Shown: positions 44,192 through 53,661, numbered from the stretch's first letter. The stretch: 64,000 bases of DNA from Mycolicibacterium peregrinum (GCF_001665785.1 NZ_LZSO01000017.1:1-64000); one strand, 5' to 3'. The notes: a model not told the origin generated them from the letters alone. A program made the numbers and translations.

Positions 44192-44932
44192 ATGACATTT
44201 CAGCCGCCGCCCGGCCCCGGATACATCGCCGGCCCCAATACCCCGGGGATGAATCCGTACCCGAGCCCGTACCCCAGTGCGGCGCAGGGCAGTCCGTACA
44301 GCGCCGGGCCCACCGGCTATCCGCCGGCCGGCCCGTCGCCCTACCCGGCACCGGGGCCCTCGTCGCAGTGGAACTACGGCCAGCCGGCGACGAATCCGAA
44401 TGCCTACACGCCCTGGCTGGACCGGGTGCTGGCCTCGGTGATCGATCAGATTCCGTTCCTGGTGATTTTCTTCGTGGGATACGGCGTCCTCATGGGTATC
44501 GCGGCGGCCGTCGCGTCGTCGGTGGATTCATCCGGTGAGCCGTCCAGCGGTGCCGTCGCATTTCTGGTGCTGGGAATGTTCGTGCTGTTCGCGGTGACGT
44601 TGGCCTTTCCGGTGTGGAACTTCGGGTACCGCCAGGGCAAGACCGGGCAGAGCCTCGGGAAGCAGGTCATGAAGTTCAAGGTGGTCAGCGAGAAGACCGG
44701 CCAGCCGATCGGTTTCGGCATGTCGCTCGTGCGCCAGCTTGCCCATGTCCTCGACAGCTTCTTCTACATCGGCTACCTGATGCCGTTGTGGGACGGCAAG
44801 CGTCAGACGATCGCCGACAAGGCGCTCACGACGGTGTGTGTGCCTGCCCCGGTGTCTGCTACACCTCCGTCTCCGACGGCGTTTCCCGGCCCGCAGGGCG
44901 GTCCCAACCCGTACGCGTACCCGCCCCGATAG
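44192..44932 (+). CDS. RDD-domain membrane protein with proline-rich N-terminus
   Basis: The 246-residue protein has a Pro/Gly/Tyr-rich start (1-70; PYPSPYP, YPPAGPSPYPAPG) like its neighbour Pra. The RDD domain follows: WLDRVLASVIDQIPFLVIFF (first Arg and Asp pair), two more helices and QGKTGQSLGKQVMKFKVVSE, with DGKRQTIADKALTTVCV at the C-terminal end. RDD proteins are membrane proteins of mostly unknown role; some move ions. ATG 44192 lies 12 bp before metB at its end. No Shine-Dalgarno is seen. Confidence 0.82.
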   Translation: MTFQPPPGPGYIAGPNTPGMNPYPSPYPSAAQGSPYSAGPTGYPPAGPSPYPAPGPSSQWNYGQPATNPNAYTPWLDRVLASVIDQIPFLVIFFVGYGVLMGIAAAVASSVDSSGEPSSGAVAFLVLGMFVLFAVTLAFPVWNFGYRQGKTGQSLGKQVMKFKVVSEKTGQPIGFGMSLVRQLAHVLDSFFYIGYLMPLWDGKRQTIADKALTTVCVPAPVSATPPSPTAFPGPQGGPNPYAYPPR

Positions 44933-44944
44933 GCTCGACACGTT

Positions 44945-46102
44945 ATGAGTGAACAGCGCAGGTGGCACGGTCTGGCCACAAAAGCCATCCACGCCGGTTA
45001 CCGACCCGACCCGGGCACCGGAGCCGTCAACACCCCGATCTACGCCAGCTCGACCTTCGCCCAGGACGGCGTCGGCGGGCTGCGCGGCGGATTCGAGTAC
45101 GCCCGCACCGGCAACCCGACCCGGCAGGCTCTGGAAGCGGCGTTGGCGGCGGTCGAGGAAGCCGCTTACGGGCGGGCCTTCGCCTCGGGCATGGCCGCCA
45201 CGGACTGCGCGCTGCGCGCGGTGCTGCGGCCCGGCGACCACGTGGTCATTCCCGACGATGCCTACGGCGGCACGTTCCGCCTCATCGACAAGGTGTTCTC
45301 GCAGTGGAACGTCACCCACACCCCGGTCCCGCTGAGCGATCTGGACGCTGTGCGCTCGGCCCTCACCCCTCGGACCCGGCTGATCTGGGTCGAGACACCC
45401 ACCAACCCGCTGCTGAGCGTGGCCGACATCCCGGGGATCGTCCAGATCGCGTCGTCCTCCGGGGTCAAGGTGTTGGTGGACAACACGTTTGCCTCGCCTG
45501 CGCTGCAGCAGCCGCTGCTGCTCGGGGCCGACATCGTGCTCCACTCGACCACCAAGTACATCGGTGGGCACTCGGATGTGGTGGGCGGTGCGCTGCTGAC
45601 GAACGACGAGGAACTCGACGCGGCATTCGCATTCCTGCAGAACGGCGCCGGTGCGGTGCCAGGGCCGTTCGATGCGTACCTGACCATGCGGGGGCTCAAG
45701 ACGCTGGTGCTGCGCATGCGTCAGCACAGTGAAAACGCTGCGCTGATAGCCGAATTCCTCGATGGGCACCCCGCCGTCGAAACGGTGCTCTACCCGGGCC
45801 TGGCCAGTCACCCCAACCACGATGTGGCGGCGCGCCAGATGTCGGGCTTCGGTGGCATGGTGAGCCTGCAGCTACGCGGTGGGCCCCGGGCGGCACGTGA
45901 ATTGTGCTCGCGCACCGAGCTTTTCATTCTTGCCGAGTCGCTCGGCGGGGTGGAGTCGTTGATCGAGTACCCAGGGGCCATGACGCATGCGTCGACCGCG
46001 GGCTCGCAGCTGGAGGTGCCTGACAACCTGGTGCGGCTGTCGGTGGGTATCGAGCATGCCGCCGACCTGCTGGCCGACCTGGAGCAGGCCCTCGGTAAGT
46101 AG
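44945..46102 (+). CDS. metB: Cystathionine gamma-synthase/lyase MetB
   Basis: The 385-residue Cys/Met-metabolism PLP enzyme has EYARTGNPTR (51-60), SGMAATDCAL, VDNTFASPALQQPL and the PLP lysine K204 in HSTTKYIGGHSD. It makes or cleaves cystathionine; with the nearby cbs it completes a transsulfuration pair, and whether it acts as synthase or lyase cannot be told by sequence alone. It follows the RDD gene by 12 bp and converges on the GPP34 gene with 5 bp between stops. Confidence 0.92.
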   Translation: MSEQRRWHGLATKAIHAGYRPDPGTGAVNTPIYASSTFAQDGVGGLRGGFEYARTGNPTRQALEAALAAVEEAAYGRAFASGMAATDCALRAVLRPGDHVVIPDDAYGGTFRLIDKVFSQWNVTHTPVPLSDLDAVRSALTPRTRLIWVETPTNPLLSVADIPGIVQIASSSGVKVLVDNTFASPALQQPLLLGADIVLHSTTKYIGGHSDVVGGALLTNDEELDAAFAFLQNGAGAVPGPFDAYLTMRGLKTLVLRMRQHSENAALIAEFLDGHPAVETVLYPGLASHPNHDVAARQMSGFGGMVSLQLRGGPRAARELCSRTELFILAESLGGVESLIEYPGAMTHASTAGSQLEVPDNLVRLSVGIEHAADLLADLEQALGK

Positions 46103-46107
46103 CGCCG

Positions 46108-46779
46108 CTAGGACATCAGGGCCGGACGTAACGCCGACGTCGTCACTGCCAGATTCATCTCCGGCAGTGCCGACGCGGTCTCGTCCACCCAGATGCCCGT
46201 CGCGATCTCGGTGGACCGGGCATGCACCCAGCGCCAGCCCCGGTCGTTGAGGCTCAGGATCGCGCCCAGGCCGTCGACCGCATGCAACAGGCAGATGATG
46301 GCGGCGATCGCGGGTACCGGGTTGTGCCCGTCGAACAGCGCCGCCAGCAGTGCTGCCCGCGCCTGGCTGACCCGCTCCCGGCTGGTCAACGGCCAGCAGT
46401 ATGCCGGCTTACCCGGGAAGCCCTTACCGGGCATGCGGACCCGGCGGACCAGACCCATCCGTTCGAGATGCTGTTCCAGGTTGGCCTGGGAGTGCCTGCT
46501 CAGCTTCGCCAGTGCGGTCTCGGCCGGAAGCGGCCGGCGTTGCAGTAGTTCGAACGCCGGGTCACCGACTGGATCGGCGGGCCAATCGCCGGCCAGCGCG
46601 ACCAGGTGGCCGGCCTCGATCGGTTCATCCGCCATGGCAGGGCGGATCCGGCAGGCATACGCCAGATCCAGCAGAACTGCCGCGCTGAGGACTTTCTCCC
46701 TGCGATGCCGATCAAGTGCGGGCTGCGCGGCTGCGTTGTCCAGCAACAGCAAGAACAGGTCTTCGGCGATTTGCGCCAT
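46108..46779 (-). CDS. GPP34 (GOLPH3/Vps74-like) family protein
   Basis: The 223-residue protein has the GPP34 pattern. An N-terminal AEDLFLLLLDN strand is followed by AAVLLDLAY, LEQHLERMGLVRRV and LTSRERVSQARAALLAALFDG. In eukaryotes GOLPH3 binds phosphatidylinositol 4-phosphate; actinobacterial homologues are of unknown role, perhaps membrane-lipid binding. No signal or transmembrane segment is seen. It sits between metB and greA, where M. tuberculosis has none to my knowledge. It lies 47 bp downstream of greA on the same strand. Confidence 0.8.
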   Translation of the reverse strand: MAQIAEDLFLLLLDNAAAQPALDRHRREKVLSAAVLLDLAYACRIRPAMADEPIEAGHLVALAGDWPADPVGDPAFELLQRRPLPAETALAKLSRHSQANLEQHLERMGLVRRVRMPGKGFPGKPAYCWPLTSRERVSQARAALLAALFDGHNPVPAIAAIICLLHAVDGLGAILSLNDRGWRWVHARSTEIATGIWVDETASALPEMNLAVTTSALRPALMS

Positions 46780-46826
46780 TTCCCCGACTGTACTGATTCC
46801 CCGCGTTCCTCCCGCGCCCCGACCCG

Positions 46827-47321
46827 TCAGTCGTGATAGGGCTCGGCGCTGACCAGCGTGACCTTGACGGTGTTGCCGTTCGGCACGGTGTAGGTGCGCG
46901 ACTCGCCGACCTTGGCGTCGATCAGTGCACTGCCCAGCGGAGAGTTGGGGGAGTACACCTCGAGCTTGCCGTCGCTGATGCCCTCCTGGCGGGTGGCGAT
47001 CAGGAACGTCTCGGTGTCCTTCTTGTCGTCGTCGTAGTAGACCTTGACGACCGAACCGGGCAGCGCGACACCGGACTGCTTGGGTGCCTCACCGACCTTG
47101 GCGTTGTTGAGCAGCTCCTGCAGCTGGCGGATGCGGGCCTCCTGCTGGCCCTGCTCCTCGCGGGCGGCGTGGTAGCCACCGTTCTCGCGCAGGTCGCCCT
47201 CTTCGCGACGGTCGTTGATCTCGGCGGCGATCACCGGCCGGTTGGCGATCAGCTGATCCAGCTCCGCCTTCAACCGGTCGAATGCGTCCTGAGTGAGCCA
47301 GGTGACCTGTGTATCGGTCAT
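46827..47321 (-). CDS. greA: Transcription elongation factor GreA
   Basis: The 164-residue protein begins with the coiled-coil domain (about 8-80; [40 protein letters not shown], whose acidic tip loop at DLRENGGY enters the polymerase secondary channel). It ends with an FKBP-like domain (about 88-160, [19 protein letters not shown]). It restores backtracked RNA polymerase by stimulating transcript cleavage. AGAAGGAGCACAAGAAC precedes ATG 47321. Location next to mca and the DUF4307 gene matches mycobacteria in general. Confidence 0.94.
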   Translation of the reverse strand: MTDTQVTWLTQDAFDRLKAELDQLIANRPVIAAEINDRREEGDLRENGGYHAAREEQGQQEARIRQLQELLNNAKVGEAPKQSGVALPGSVVKVYYDDDKKDTETFLIATRQEGISDGKLEVYSPNSPLGSALIDAKVGESRTYTVPNGNTVKVTLVSAEPYHD

Positions 47322-47563
47322 GTTCTTGTGCTCCTTCTGTCTTGCTTGCCCTCGCGGCGCTCTTGCGCCTTCCCTCGCGTACGAAGTCCGTCGTTTCCGG
47401 GCCGGGGCATGCGCATGTATTGCCGCGGACGTAAGCACCTAACTGAGTGCTAATGCAGCAATACACGGCCCCAGCGAGGAACCGTGTATCGCACAATCGT
47501 ACCACCGAGTAGCCGATGAATCTTCATGTAATAGCTGTTCGGCGTTTGTTGCGAGCGTCGAAT

Positions 47564-47986
47564 TCAGGGCGCTACCAGGTAGGACGGCACATCCGTCCCG
47601 CAACCATAGACATCACCTATCACGGGGGGTCGGCTGGATTTCACTTCGGCCGTCACCTGCACCACGCGCTGATCGGACGGACCCACCAGGATCTCGCGTC
47701 GCCCGGTTTCACTCCCGTCGATCGAGCGGGCCCGGACGATGCACACCACCGGCGTCGACGGATCCGGCCGGGTCACCCCGATGGTCACCGACACGGTCTG
47801 GTCATCGATCAGCTCATAGGCCGAGAGCTCGCCTTTCACCTCGCCGGTGCCCAACCGCTGGAAGGCCACGACGGCCAGGATCACACCGGCCACCACCACC
47901 ACGCCGACCAGCGCGAACGTGATCCACCGCCGGGTCCGGCGGGACAATTGGCGGGATCCGTAGCGGGCGGCGGGGCGTTCGATCAT
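47564..47986 (-). CDS. DUF4307 single-pass membrane protein (Rv1081c-like)
   Basis: The 140-residue protein has a short basic start (MIERPAARYGSRQLSRRTRR), one transmembrane helix (about 21-42) and an extracytoplasmic beta-rich domain. That domain contains VSVTIGVTRPDPSTPVVCIV and DVYGCGTDVPSYL, with two cysteines probably in a disulphide. This is the DUF4307 layout found next to mca in mycobacteria. The start is uncertain: I prefer ATG 47986, which begins MIERPAARYG; an upstream in-frame start at 48022 exists. It diverges from mca. Confidence 0.78.
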   Translation of the reverse strand: MIERPAARYGSRQLSRRTRRWITFALVGVVVVAGVILAVVAFQRLGTGEVKGELSAYELIDDQTVSVTIGVTRPDPSTPVVCIVRARSIDGSETGRREILVGPSDQRVVQVTAEVKSSRPPVIGDVYGCGTDVPSYLVAP

Positions 47987-48097
47987 CAGAACTGGAACTA
48001 TAGGGCCAGACGAAACCGTCACCGCAGCCCAGGGACCGGGCTGAAGGTTTGGGTACAGGGATTAGGTAAGAGGACGCCGTAGTTAGATGAAAGCGAA

Positions 48098-48964
48098 ATG
48101 AGTGAACTGCGGTTGATGGCGGTGCATGCCCACCCGGACGACGAGTCCAGCAAGGGTGCGGCCACCACCGCGCGCTATGCGGCCGAAGGTGTGCGCGTCA
48201 TGGTTGTGACGCTCACCGGCGGTGAGCGCGGAGACATTCTCAATCCGGCGATGGATCTCCCCGAGGTGCACGGCCGGATCAGTGAGGTGCGCCGTGACGA
48301 GATGGCCAAGGCGGCGGAGATCCTCGGCGTCGAGCACCACTGGTTGGGGTTCGTCGACTCGGGCCTGCCCGAGGGCGATCCGCTGCCGCCGCTTCCGGAC
48401 GGCTGTTTCGCGCGTGTGCCGCTTGCCGAGCCGGTCAGCCGCCTGGTCCGGGTGATCCGCGAGTTCCAGCCGCATGTGCTGACCACCTATGACGAGAACG
48501 GTGGCTACCCACACCCCGACCACATCCGCTGTCACGAGGTCTCGGTGGCGGCCTACGAGGCGGCCGCCGATTACCGGCTGTACCCCGACGCCGGGGCCCC
48601 GTGGAGCGTCTCGAAGCTGTACTACAACCACGGCTTCCTGCGTGAGCGCATGCAGCTGCTGCAGGACGAGTTCGCCAAGTACGGTCGGCAGGGGCCCTTC
48701 GGCAAATGGCTGGAGCACTGGGATCCGGACCACGACCCGTTCGCCAACCGGGTCACCACCCGTGTTGAATGCTCGGAGTACTTCAGTCAGCGCGACGACG
48801 CGCTGCGCGCGCACGCGACCCAGATCGACCCGAAAGGCGATTTCTTCCATGCGCCGATCGAGTGGCAGCAGCGGCTCTGGCCGACTGAGGAGTTCGAGTT
48901 GGCGCGGTCGCGTGTCCCGGTGAATCTGCCGGAAGACGACCTCTTCACCGGGATTGAGAAATGA
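48098..48964 (+). CDS. mca: Mycothiol S-conjugate amidase Mca
   Basis: The 288-residue protein belongs to the PIG-L/MshB deacetylase superfamily. The metal-binding AHPDDES is at 11-17, a third His is in [14 protein letters not shown] (about 137-150), and [25 protein letters not shown] is adjacent, shown here in part. It hydrolyses mycothiol S-conjugates to glucosaminyl-inositol and a mercapturic acid, a detoxification step unique to actinomycetes. Its stop overlaps the start of the Rv1083-like gene (ATGA). Confidence 0.92.
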   Translation: MSELRLMAVHAHPDDESSKGAATTARYAAEGVRVMVVTLTGGERGDILNPAMDLPEVHGRISEVRRDEMAKAAEILGVEHHWLGFVDSGLPEGDPLPPLPDGCFARVPLAEPVSRLVRVIREFQPHVLTTYDENGGYPHPDHIRCHEVSVAAYEAAADYRLYPDAGAPWSVSKLYYNHGFLRERMQLLQDEFAKYGRQGPFGKWLEHWDPDHDPFANRVTTRVECSEYFSQRDDALRAHATQIDPKGDFFHAPIEWQQRLWPTEEFELARSRVPVNLPEDDLFTGIEK

Positions 48965-49266
48965 TCGACACTTTGACCGCAGTGATCACACTGCTCGCCG
49001 ACGAGCCGCGAAATACCGGGCCGGAGTTCGGTAAGGCAACTCCGCTCGGCCTGCTCGTCACGGTCGCGCTGCTGATCGGCACCTTCGCGCTGGTCTGGTC
49101 GATGAACCGTCACCTGCGCAGGCTGCCCGAGTCCTTCGACCGGGAACACCCCGAGCCCGACCAGGCTGCCGACGAGGGCACTGCCGACGGTGCCGGTGAT
49201 GGCGACGCCAGCGAGAACGTCGCCGATGACCATCAAAGTCAGCCCCGTGAGCCGGGTGGCGGGTAA
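48961..49266 (+). CDS. Small single-TM protein coupled to mca (Rv1083-like)
   Basis: The 101-residue protein has one transmembrane helix (about 29-47, [19 protein letters not shown]) followed by a basic NRHLRRLP and an acidic Asp/Glu/Gly tail. It overlaps mca by 4 nt, so it is translated with it, and its 3' end overlaps the DUF255 start region. It may act as an envelope partner of mca or the DUF255 protein; function unknown. Confidence 0.78.
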   Translation: MIDTLTAVITLLADEPRNTGPEFGKATPLGLLVTVALLIGTFALVWSMNRHLRRLPESFDREHPEPDQAADEGTADGAGDGDASENVADDHQSQPREPGGG

Positions 49267-51265
49267 CACGCTCGGCGGGTCCACCAGCCCGTACCTTCGC
49301 CAGCACGCCGACAACCCGGTGCACTGGCGAGAATGGACGCCCGAGGCGCTCGCAGAAGCGGCCTCCCGGGACGTCCCCATCCTGCTGTCCATCGGATATG
49401 CCGCCTGCCATTGGTGCCATGTGATGGCGCATGAATCGTTCGAAGATGCCGATGTGGCCGCCGTACTCAACGACGGCTTCGTCTGTATCAAGGTCGACCG
49501 CGAGGAACGTCCCGATCTGGACGCGGTCTACATGAACGCCACCGTCGCCTTGACCGGGCAGGGCGGTTGGCCGATGACCTGCTTCCTCACCCCGGCCGGC
49601 CGGCCGTTCTTCTGCGGCACCTACTACCCGAAGCTCGGGTTCCTGCAACTGTTGGACGCGGTCGCCGAAACCTGGCGGGACCGGCGCGACGAGGTCGAGC
49701 GCGCCTCCGATCAGATCGCCACCGAACTGCGCTCGATGTCGGCCGGGCTGCCCGGTGACGGGGTCGCGGTGGCACCCGAACTGTGCGACCACGCGGTGGC
49801 CGCGGTGCTGGGGGACGAGGATGCCACGCACGGTGGATTTGGCGGCGCGCCCAAGTTCCCGCCGTCGGCGCTGCTGGAAGGGCTGCTGCGCCACCACGAA
49901 CGGACCGGGTCCGCCGCGGCGCTGACGGCCGTCGAGCGTGCGTGCGCCGCGATGGCGCGTGGGGGTATCTACGACCAGCTGGCCGGGGGATTCGCCCGCT
50001 ACAGTGTCGACCCGCACTGGGTGGTGCCGCACTTCGAGAAGATGCTGTACGACAATGCGCTGCTGTTGCGGGCCTATGCGCACCTGGCCCGGCGGACCGA
50101 TGACCCGTTGGCGCGCAGGGTGACTGTCGAGACAGCTGGGTTCCTCATCGCGGATCTGGGCGCCGGTGCCATGTTCACCTCCTCGCTTGACGCCGACGCC
50201 GGTGGGCGCGAAGGGCTGACCTATGTGTGGACGCCGGCTGAATTGCGCTCCGTCCTAGGTGAGGACGACGGAGCTTGGGCGGCTTCACTTTTCGGGGTCA
50301 CCGAGCGTGGCACCTTCGAGCACGGCGCCTCGGTGCTGCAATTGCACCGAGATCCCGACGACACCGCCCGCTTCGAGTCGGTGCGCGCGACGCTTTCGGC
50401 GGCCCGCGCCCTGCGGCCCCAGCCCGCCCGCGACGACAAGGTGGTGACCGCCTGGAACGGCCTGGCCATCACCGCGCTGGCCGAAGCATCGGTGGCGCTC
50501 GAACGACCTGAATTGCTCTCTGCGGCAGTCGAATGCGCGCGCCGGCTGCTGGAACTGCACGTGGTGGACGGCCGGTTGCGCCGCGCCAGTCTGGAGGGTG
50601 TCGTCGGGGAGAGCGCGGCGATCCTGGAGGATCACGCGGCGCTGGCCACCGCATTGCTGACGCTGCATCAGCTCACCGGAACCGGACTGGACGAGGCAGT
50701 GCGGCTCTTGGATGTCGCGCTCGAACATTTCGCCGACCCCGATCAGCCGGGCCGCTGGTTCGACACCGCCGACGACGCCGAGCAGCTGATGGTGCGCCCC
50801 GCCGACCCGATCGACGGTGCCACCCCGTCGGGTGCGTCGCTGATCGCCGAGGCCTTGCAGGCGGCGGGATACCTGACCGGCTCGCAGCGCTATGTCGATG
50901 CGGCGCAAGCGACTTTGTCGTCGGCCACACCGATCCTGGCCCGTGCGGCCCGCTCCGGCGGGCACTGGCTGGCGGTGGCCGAAGCCCAGGTGCGCGGGCC
51001 GATCCAGATCGCGGTGGCCGGCGATCCGTCGTCGCCGCTGTTGGACGCTGCGCGCCGGTTGGCGCCCGGTGGGGCGCTGGTGGTCGGCGGTGCCCCGGGG
51101 ACCGCAGACTCGTCGCCGTTGCTTCGAGGACGCGACCGGGTGGACGGCGCCGACGCCGCGTACGTGTGCCGCGGGACGGTCTGCGATCTGCCCGTCACCA
51201 CGGTCGAAGCGCTTGCTGTCTCGCTGGGCGGTCAACCGCCGGACGGCGGAAGTGGCGCCGTGTAG
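49226..51265 (+). CDS. DUF255 thioredoxin-like protein (YyaL/Rv1084-like)
   Basis: The 679-residue protein has an N-terminal thioredoxin-like domain. C61 and C64 lie in AACHWCHVMAHESFED, preceded by SPYLRQHADNPVHW, the hallmark of the DUF255/spermatogenesis-associated 20 family. An (alpha/alpha)6 barrel region follows (about 190-640; segments APKFPPSALLEGLLRHHE, GGFARYSVDPHWVVPHFEKMLYDNALLLRAY, given in parts). Activity is unknown; a role in redox or sugar epimerisation has been proposed for relatives. The start is uncertain because the gene overlaps the Rv1083-like frame by 41 bp; GTG 49247 is an alternative. Confidence 0.85.
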   Translation: MTIKVSPVSRVAGNTLGGSTSPYLRQHADNPVHWREWTPEALAEAASRDVPILLSIGYAACHWCHVMAHESFEDADVAAVLNDGFVCIKVDREERPDLDAVYMNATVALTGQGGWPMTCFLTPAGRPFFCGTYYPKLGFLQLLDAVAETWRDRRDEVERASDQIATELRSMSAGLPGDGVAVAPELCDHAVAAVLGDEDATHGGFGGAPKFPPSALLEGLLRHHERTGSAAALTAVERACAAMARGGIYDQLAGGFARYSVDPHWVVPHFEKMLYDNALLLRAYAHLARRTDDPLARRVTVETAGFLIADLGAGAMFTSSLDADAGGREGLTYVWTPAELRSVLGEDDGAWAASLFGVTERGTFEHGASVLQLHRDPDDTARFESVRATLSAARALRPQPARDDKVVTAWNGLAITALAEASVALERPELLSAAVECARRLLELHVVDGRLRRASLEGVVGESAAILEDHAALATALLTLHQLTGTGLDEAVRLLDVALEHFADPDQPGRWFDTADDAEQLMVRPADPIDGATPSGASLIAEALQAAGYLTGSQRYVDAAQATLSSATPILARAARSGGHWLAVAEAQVRGPIQIAVAGDPSSPLLDAARRLAPGGALVVGGAPGTADSSPLLRGRDRVDGADAAYVCRGTVCDLPVTTVEALAVSLGGQPPDGGSGAV

Positions 51266-51275
51266 CCTCGCGGCC

Positions 51276-51650
51276 ATGCCCAACGCCGAGCAAATCACCC
51301 AGACCGTCAACCGCTACCTCGAATTGGTCGGTAGCGGAACCGCTGACGAGATCGCCGAGCTGTACGCCGACGACGCCACCGTCGAAGATCCGGTGGGCGG
51401 CGGCGAGGTCCACATCGGGCGAGCCGCCATCCGCGGCTTCTACGCCAACGTCGAGAACGTCAAGGGCAAGGCCGAGCTGGTGACGTTGCGGGTCGCCGGC
51501 CACGAGGCTGCGTTCCACTTCCGGCTCACGTTGGACTTCGGCGCCAGCAGTATGCGGATCGAGCCCATCGACGTGATGGTGTTCAACGGCGAGGGCAAGA
51601 TCGCGTCGATGAAGGCCTACTGGTCGCAGGCTGACGCCGTCACGCTCTAG
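51276..51650 (+). CDS. Ketosteroid delta-isomerase-like protein
   Basis: The 124-residue protein is a SnoaL-like cone. Three residues fall exactly where the Comamonas testosteroni 3-oxo-delta5-steroid isomerase has its catalytic set: Y14 (VNRYLEL), D38 (ATVEDPVGG) and D99 (EPIDVMVF). The surrounding segments ATVEDPVG, AAIRGFYAN and FNGEGKIASMKA are also typical. The expected reaction is shifting a delta5 double bond to delta4. It lies 10 bp after the DUF255 gene, so it may be cotranscribed. A terminator follows. Confidence 0.82.
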   Translation: MPNAEQITQTVNRYLELVGSGTADEIAELYADDATVEDPVGGGEVHIGRAAIRGFYANVENVKGKAELVTLRVAGHEAAFHFRLTLDFGASSMRIEPIDVMVFNGEGKIASMKAYWSQADAVTL

Positions 51651-51666
51651 ATTGCGCGTTCCGCTC

Positions 51667-51695
51667 GGGCCCCTGCTGTTGATCAGCGGGGGCCC
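51667..51695 (+). terminator. Hairpin terminator after the ketosteroid isomerase gene
   Basis: GGGCCCCTGCTG (51667-51678) pairs with CAGCGGGGGCCC (51684-51695), one T-G wobble, around the loop TTGAT. TTGGTCTTTC follows. It marks the end of the mca-to-isomerase transcription unit, 17 bp after the stop. Confidence 0.75.
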
Positions 51696-51819
51696 TTGGT
51701 CTTTCGGTTGCGAATTGGCTGGGTTAGCATCTTGCTGAAACGGAGCGTGTTCTGCAGTTTTGCCATCATGTCCGTCTTGTCTCGTAAACCTCAGTGTTTC
51801 CTGATGTGAAGGTGTGCCG

Positions 51820-52908
51820 ATGAGTTTGCCTGACGAGGCACCCGACTCCGATGTCGATACGGGCAGTGCTTTGCCGGCGGCGCCGCGCGAAGGTGCGCTC
51901 TCGCCGCGGCACCGAAGACTGACGTGGTTACTCGGCGCGACGTCGGTGATCTTGGCGACGGCACTGGTCGCGGTGGCCGCAGTGCTCGCCGGCCAGCAGC
52001 GCCGGGTCAGCGACGGCGACGGCATCCGCGAAGCGTCCGCGGCCATCACGCCCGACACCCCGTTGGCCAGCGCCGGGGACGTGGGCCCGGTGTCCATCGT
52101 CACCGAGGATCCGACCTGCGCCGAGTGGACGCGGATCGGCACCGCGTTGGTGGACGTGCAGCACCGGGTCATGTGGTTCGACCGTGACGGATCGATTCCC
52201 GCTGTCGAATGGTCGCCCGAACAATCGGCGATGTACGCGACCGTCGCCAAAGCCATGGGCAGTGTCGCGGTGCAGACCAACACCTTGGCGCGGGCGACAC
52301 CGCATCGGGTGATGCGCGAGTTGTACGAGCAGGTGGGCGCCTACGCCCAGGAGCTGATCAACCGCATCCCGCACTATCAGGGTGTCGACATCGCGGTCGC
52401 CCGGACAGCCGACGCATTGGTCGGCGCGGCGACGAGTATCTGTGCGGCGGCGATGTCGGGTTCGGCGCAGGCCCGGGCTCAGCTGGCAGCCGCCGCAGCC
52501 CCACCGTCCACACCGCCTTCGGCTTCCACCGAACTCAATCGTCGGCTCCTGATGGCCGACAATCCCTCGATCTGTGCGGAATGGGTGCCGATGTCGGCGA
52601 CCTACCAATCGGGCATCGCCGATTGGAGCGCCGCGGACTGGCAGGCGCCGGCCACCGAGTGGACCTACGACCAGCAGTACCTCACCGAGGTCAGTGTGCC
52701 GTCGATCACTCAATTCGCCGACGCGTCAGAGCAATTGAGCCGGCACAGCAATAATCCGAGGGCCGAAGATTTCGTCGTCCTTGCGGCGCAATATCTGCGG
52801 GCCTACGTTCAGGCCATACCCACCTACGTGCCGACTGACCGGCCGCTCGCCGACGCGGCGGCCGACCTGACGAAGGCTGTCGATCACGCCTGCGCCGCGG
52901 TGGGGTGA
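51820..52908 (+). CDS. Single-pass membrane protein with internally duplicated extracytoplasmic domain
   Basis: The 362-residue protein has a cytoplasmic N-terminus, one transmembrane helix (about 39-63, TWLLGATSVILATALVAVAAVL) and two related domains (about 85-215 and 240-360). Both open with a C-A-E-W segment (PTCAEWTRIGTALVDVQ and SICAEWVPMSATYQSG). They continue with a W/PA-EW motif, a Tyr-rich helix and an IP-Y segment (NRIPHYQGVD and QAIPTYVPTD), and end with a cysteine (ATSICAAA, DHACAAVG). I do not recognise the family. ATG 51820 follows TGAAGGTGTGCCG. Confidence 0.72.
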   Translation: MSLPDEAPDSDVDTGSALPAAPREGALSPRHRRLTWLLGATSVILATALVAVAAVLAGQQRRVSDGDGIREASAAITPDTPLASAGDVGPVSIVTEDPTCAEWTRIGTALVDVQHRVMWFDRDGSIPAVEWSPEQSAMYATVAKAMGSVAVQTNTLARATPHRVMRELYEQVGAYAQELINRIPHYQGVDIAVARTADALVGAATSICAAAMSGSAQARAQLAAAAAPPSTPPSASTELNRRLLMADNPSICAEWVPMSATYQSGIADWSAADWQAPATEWTYDQQYLTEVSVPSITQFADASEQLSRHSNNPRAEDFVVLAAQYLRAYVQAIPTYVPTDRPLADAAADLTKAVDHACAAVG

Positions 52909-52917
52909 GCCCAGCGG

Positions 52918-53661
52918 TCAGAAGACGGCGAACCACATGGCGATGTAGTGGCAGATCGCCGCTACCGCCGTGCAGGCGTGGAAGAACTCGTGATGGCCGA
53001 ACGTCGTCGGCCACGGGTTGGGCCACTTGAGCGCGTACAGCACGCCGCCGATGCTGTAGAGCGCGCCGCCGACGATCAGCAGCACCACCGCGGCCACGCC
53101 GGCACCGTTCATGATCGGCCCGATGAACCAGGCCGCGACCCAGCCCAACAGGATGTAGAGCGGCACGCCCAGCCAGCGTGGTGCCGACGGCCAGAACATC
53201 TTGAGCAGCACCCCGGCGATCGCCCCGCCCCAGACGATCCAGAACAGCACCATGCCTTTGGATTCAGGCAGGGCGAGCAATGCGAACGGGGTGTAGCTGC
53301 CCGCGATGAAGATGAAGATCATCGAGTGGTCCGCGCGCTTCATCCATTTGCGGGCGCTTGCGGACTTCCACGTCACCCGGTGATACGTACCGCTCACGGC
53401 GAACATCGCCACGATCGTGAACGTGTAGAGCAGGGTGGCCAGACCTGCGCGGGTGGACTCCAGCGACCACGACACCGAAACCAGGGCCGCCCCGGCGATG
53501 AGCGCGATGACCGCCGAATACACATGGATCCAGCCCCGTGCCCGCGGCCTACCGAGGAACTGGGCGACGCCTTCGGCGACCGCTTCCGGAAGATCTTCTG
53601 CCGGCCGGTTCAGCGCGGCCGCAGAGCGGTAGGGCTTGGTGCTACCCGTCGGCGCAGTCAT
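52918..53661 (-). CDS. Hemolysin III / AdipoR-like membrane protein (Rv1085c-like)
   Basis: The 247-residue protein belongs to the PAQR/hemolysin III family. It has seven hydrophobic helices, with SGTYHRVTW after the second helix, [22 protein letters not shown] (given in part) and [23 protein letters not shown] at the C-terminal end. The conserved histidines are in the family zinc-site positions. It may sense or process lipids; hemolytic activity is not implied. GGAGGTGAC precedes ATG 53661. It diverges from uppS and converges on the duplicated-domain gene with 9 bp between stops. Confidence 0.88.
   Translation of the reverse strand: MTAPTGSTKPYRSAAALNRPAEDLPEAVAEGVAQFLGRPRARGWIHVYSAVIALIAGAALVSVSWSLESTRAGLATLLYTFTIVAMFAVSGTYHRVTWKSASARKWMKRADHSMIFIFIAGSYTPFALLALPESKGMVLFWIVWGGAIAGVLLKMFWPSAPRWLGVPLYILLGWVAAWFIGPIMNGAGVAAVVLLIVGGALYSIGGVLYALKWPNPWPTTFGHHEFFHACTAVAAICHYIAMWFAVF

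Noticed and set aside
47445..47453. GAGTGCTAA, half of a CIRCE (HrcA) element, upstream of greA
   Set aside because: The second arm TTAGCACTC with 9-bp spacing is missing, and greA is not a usual HrcA target.
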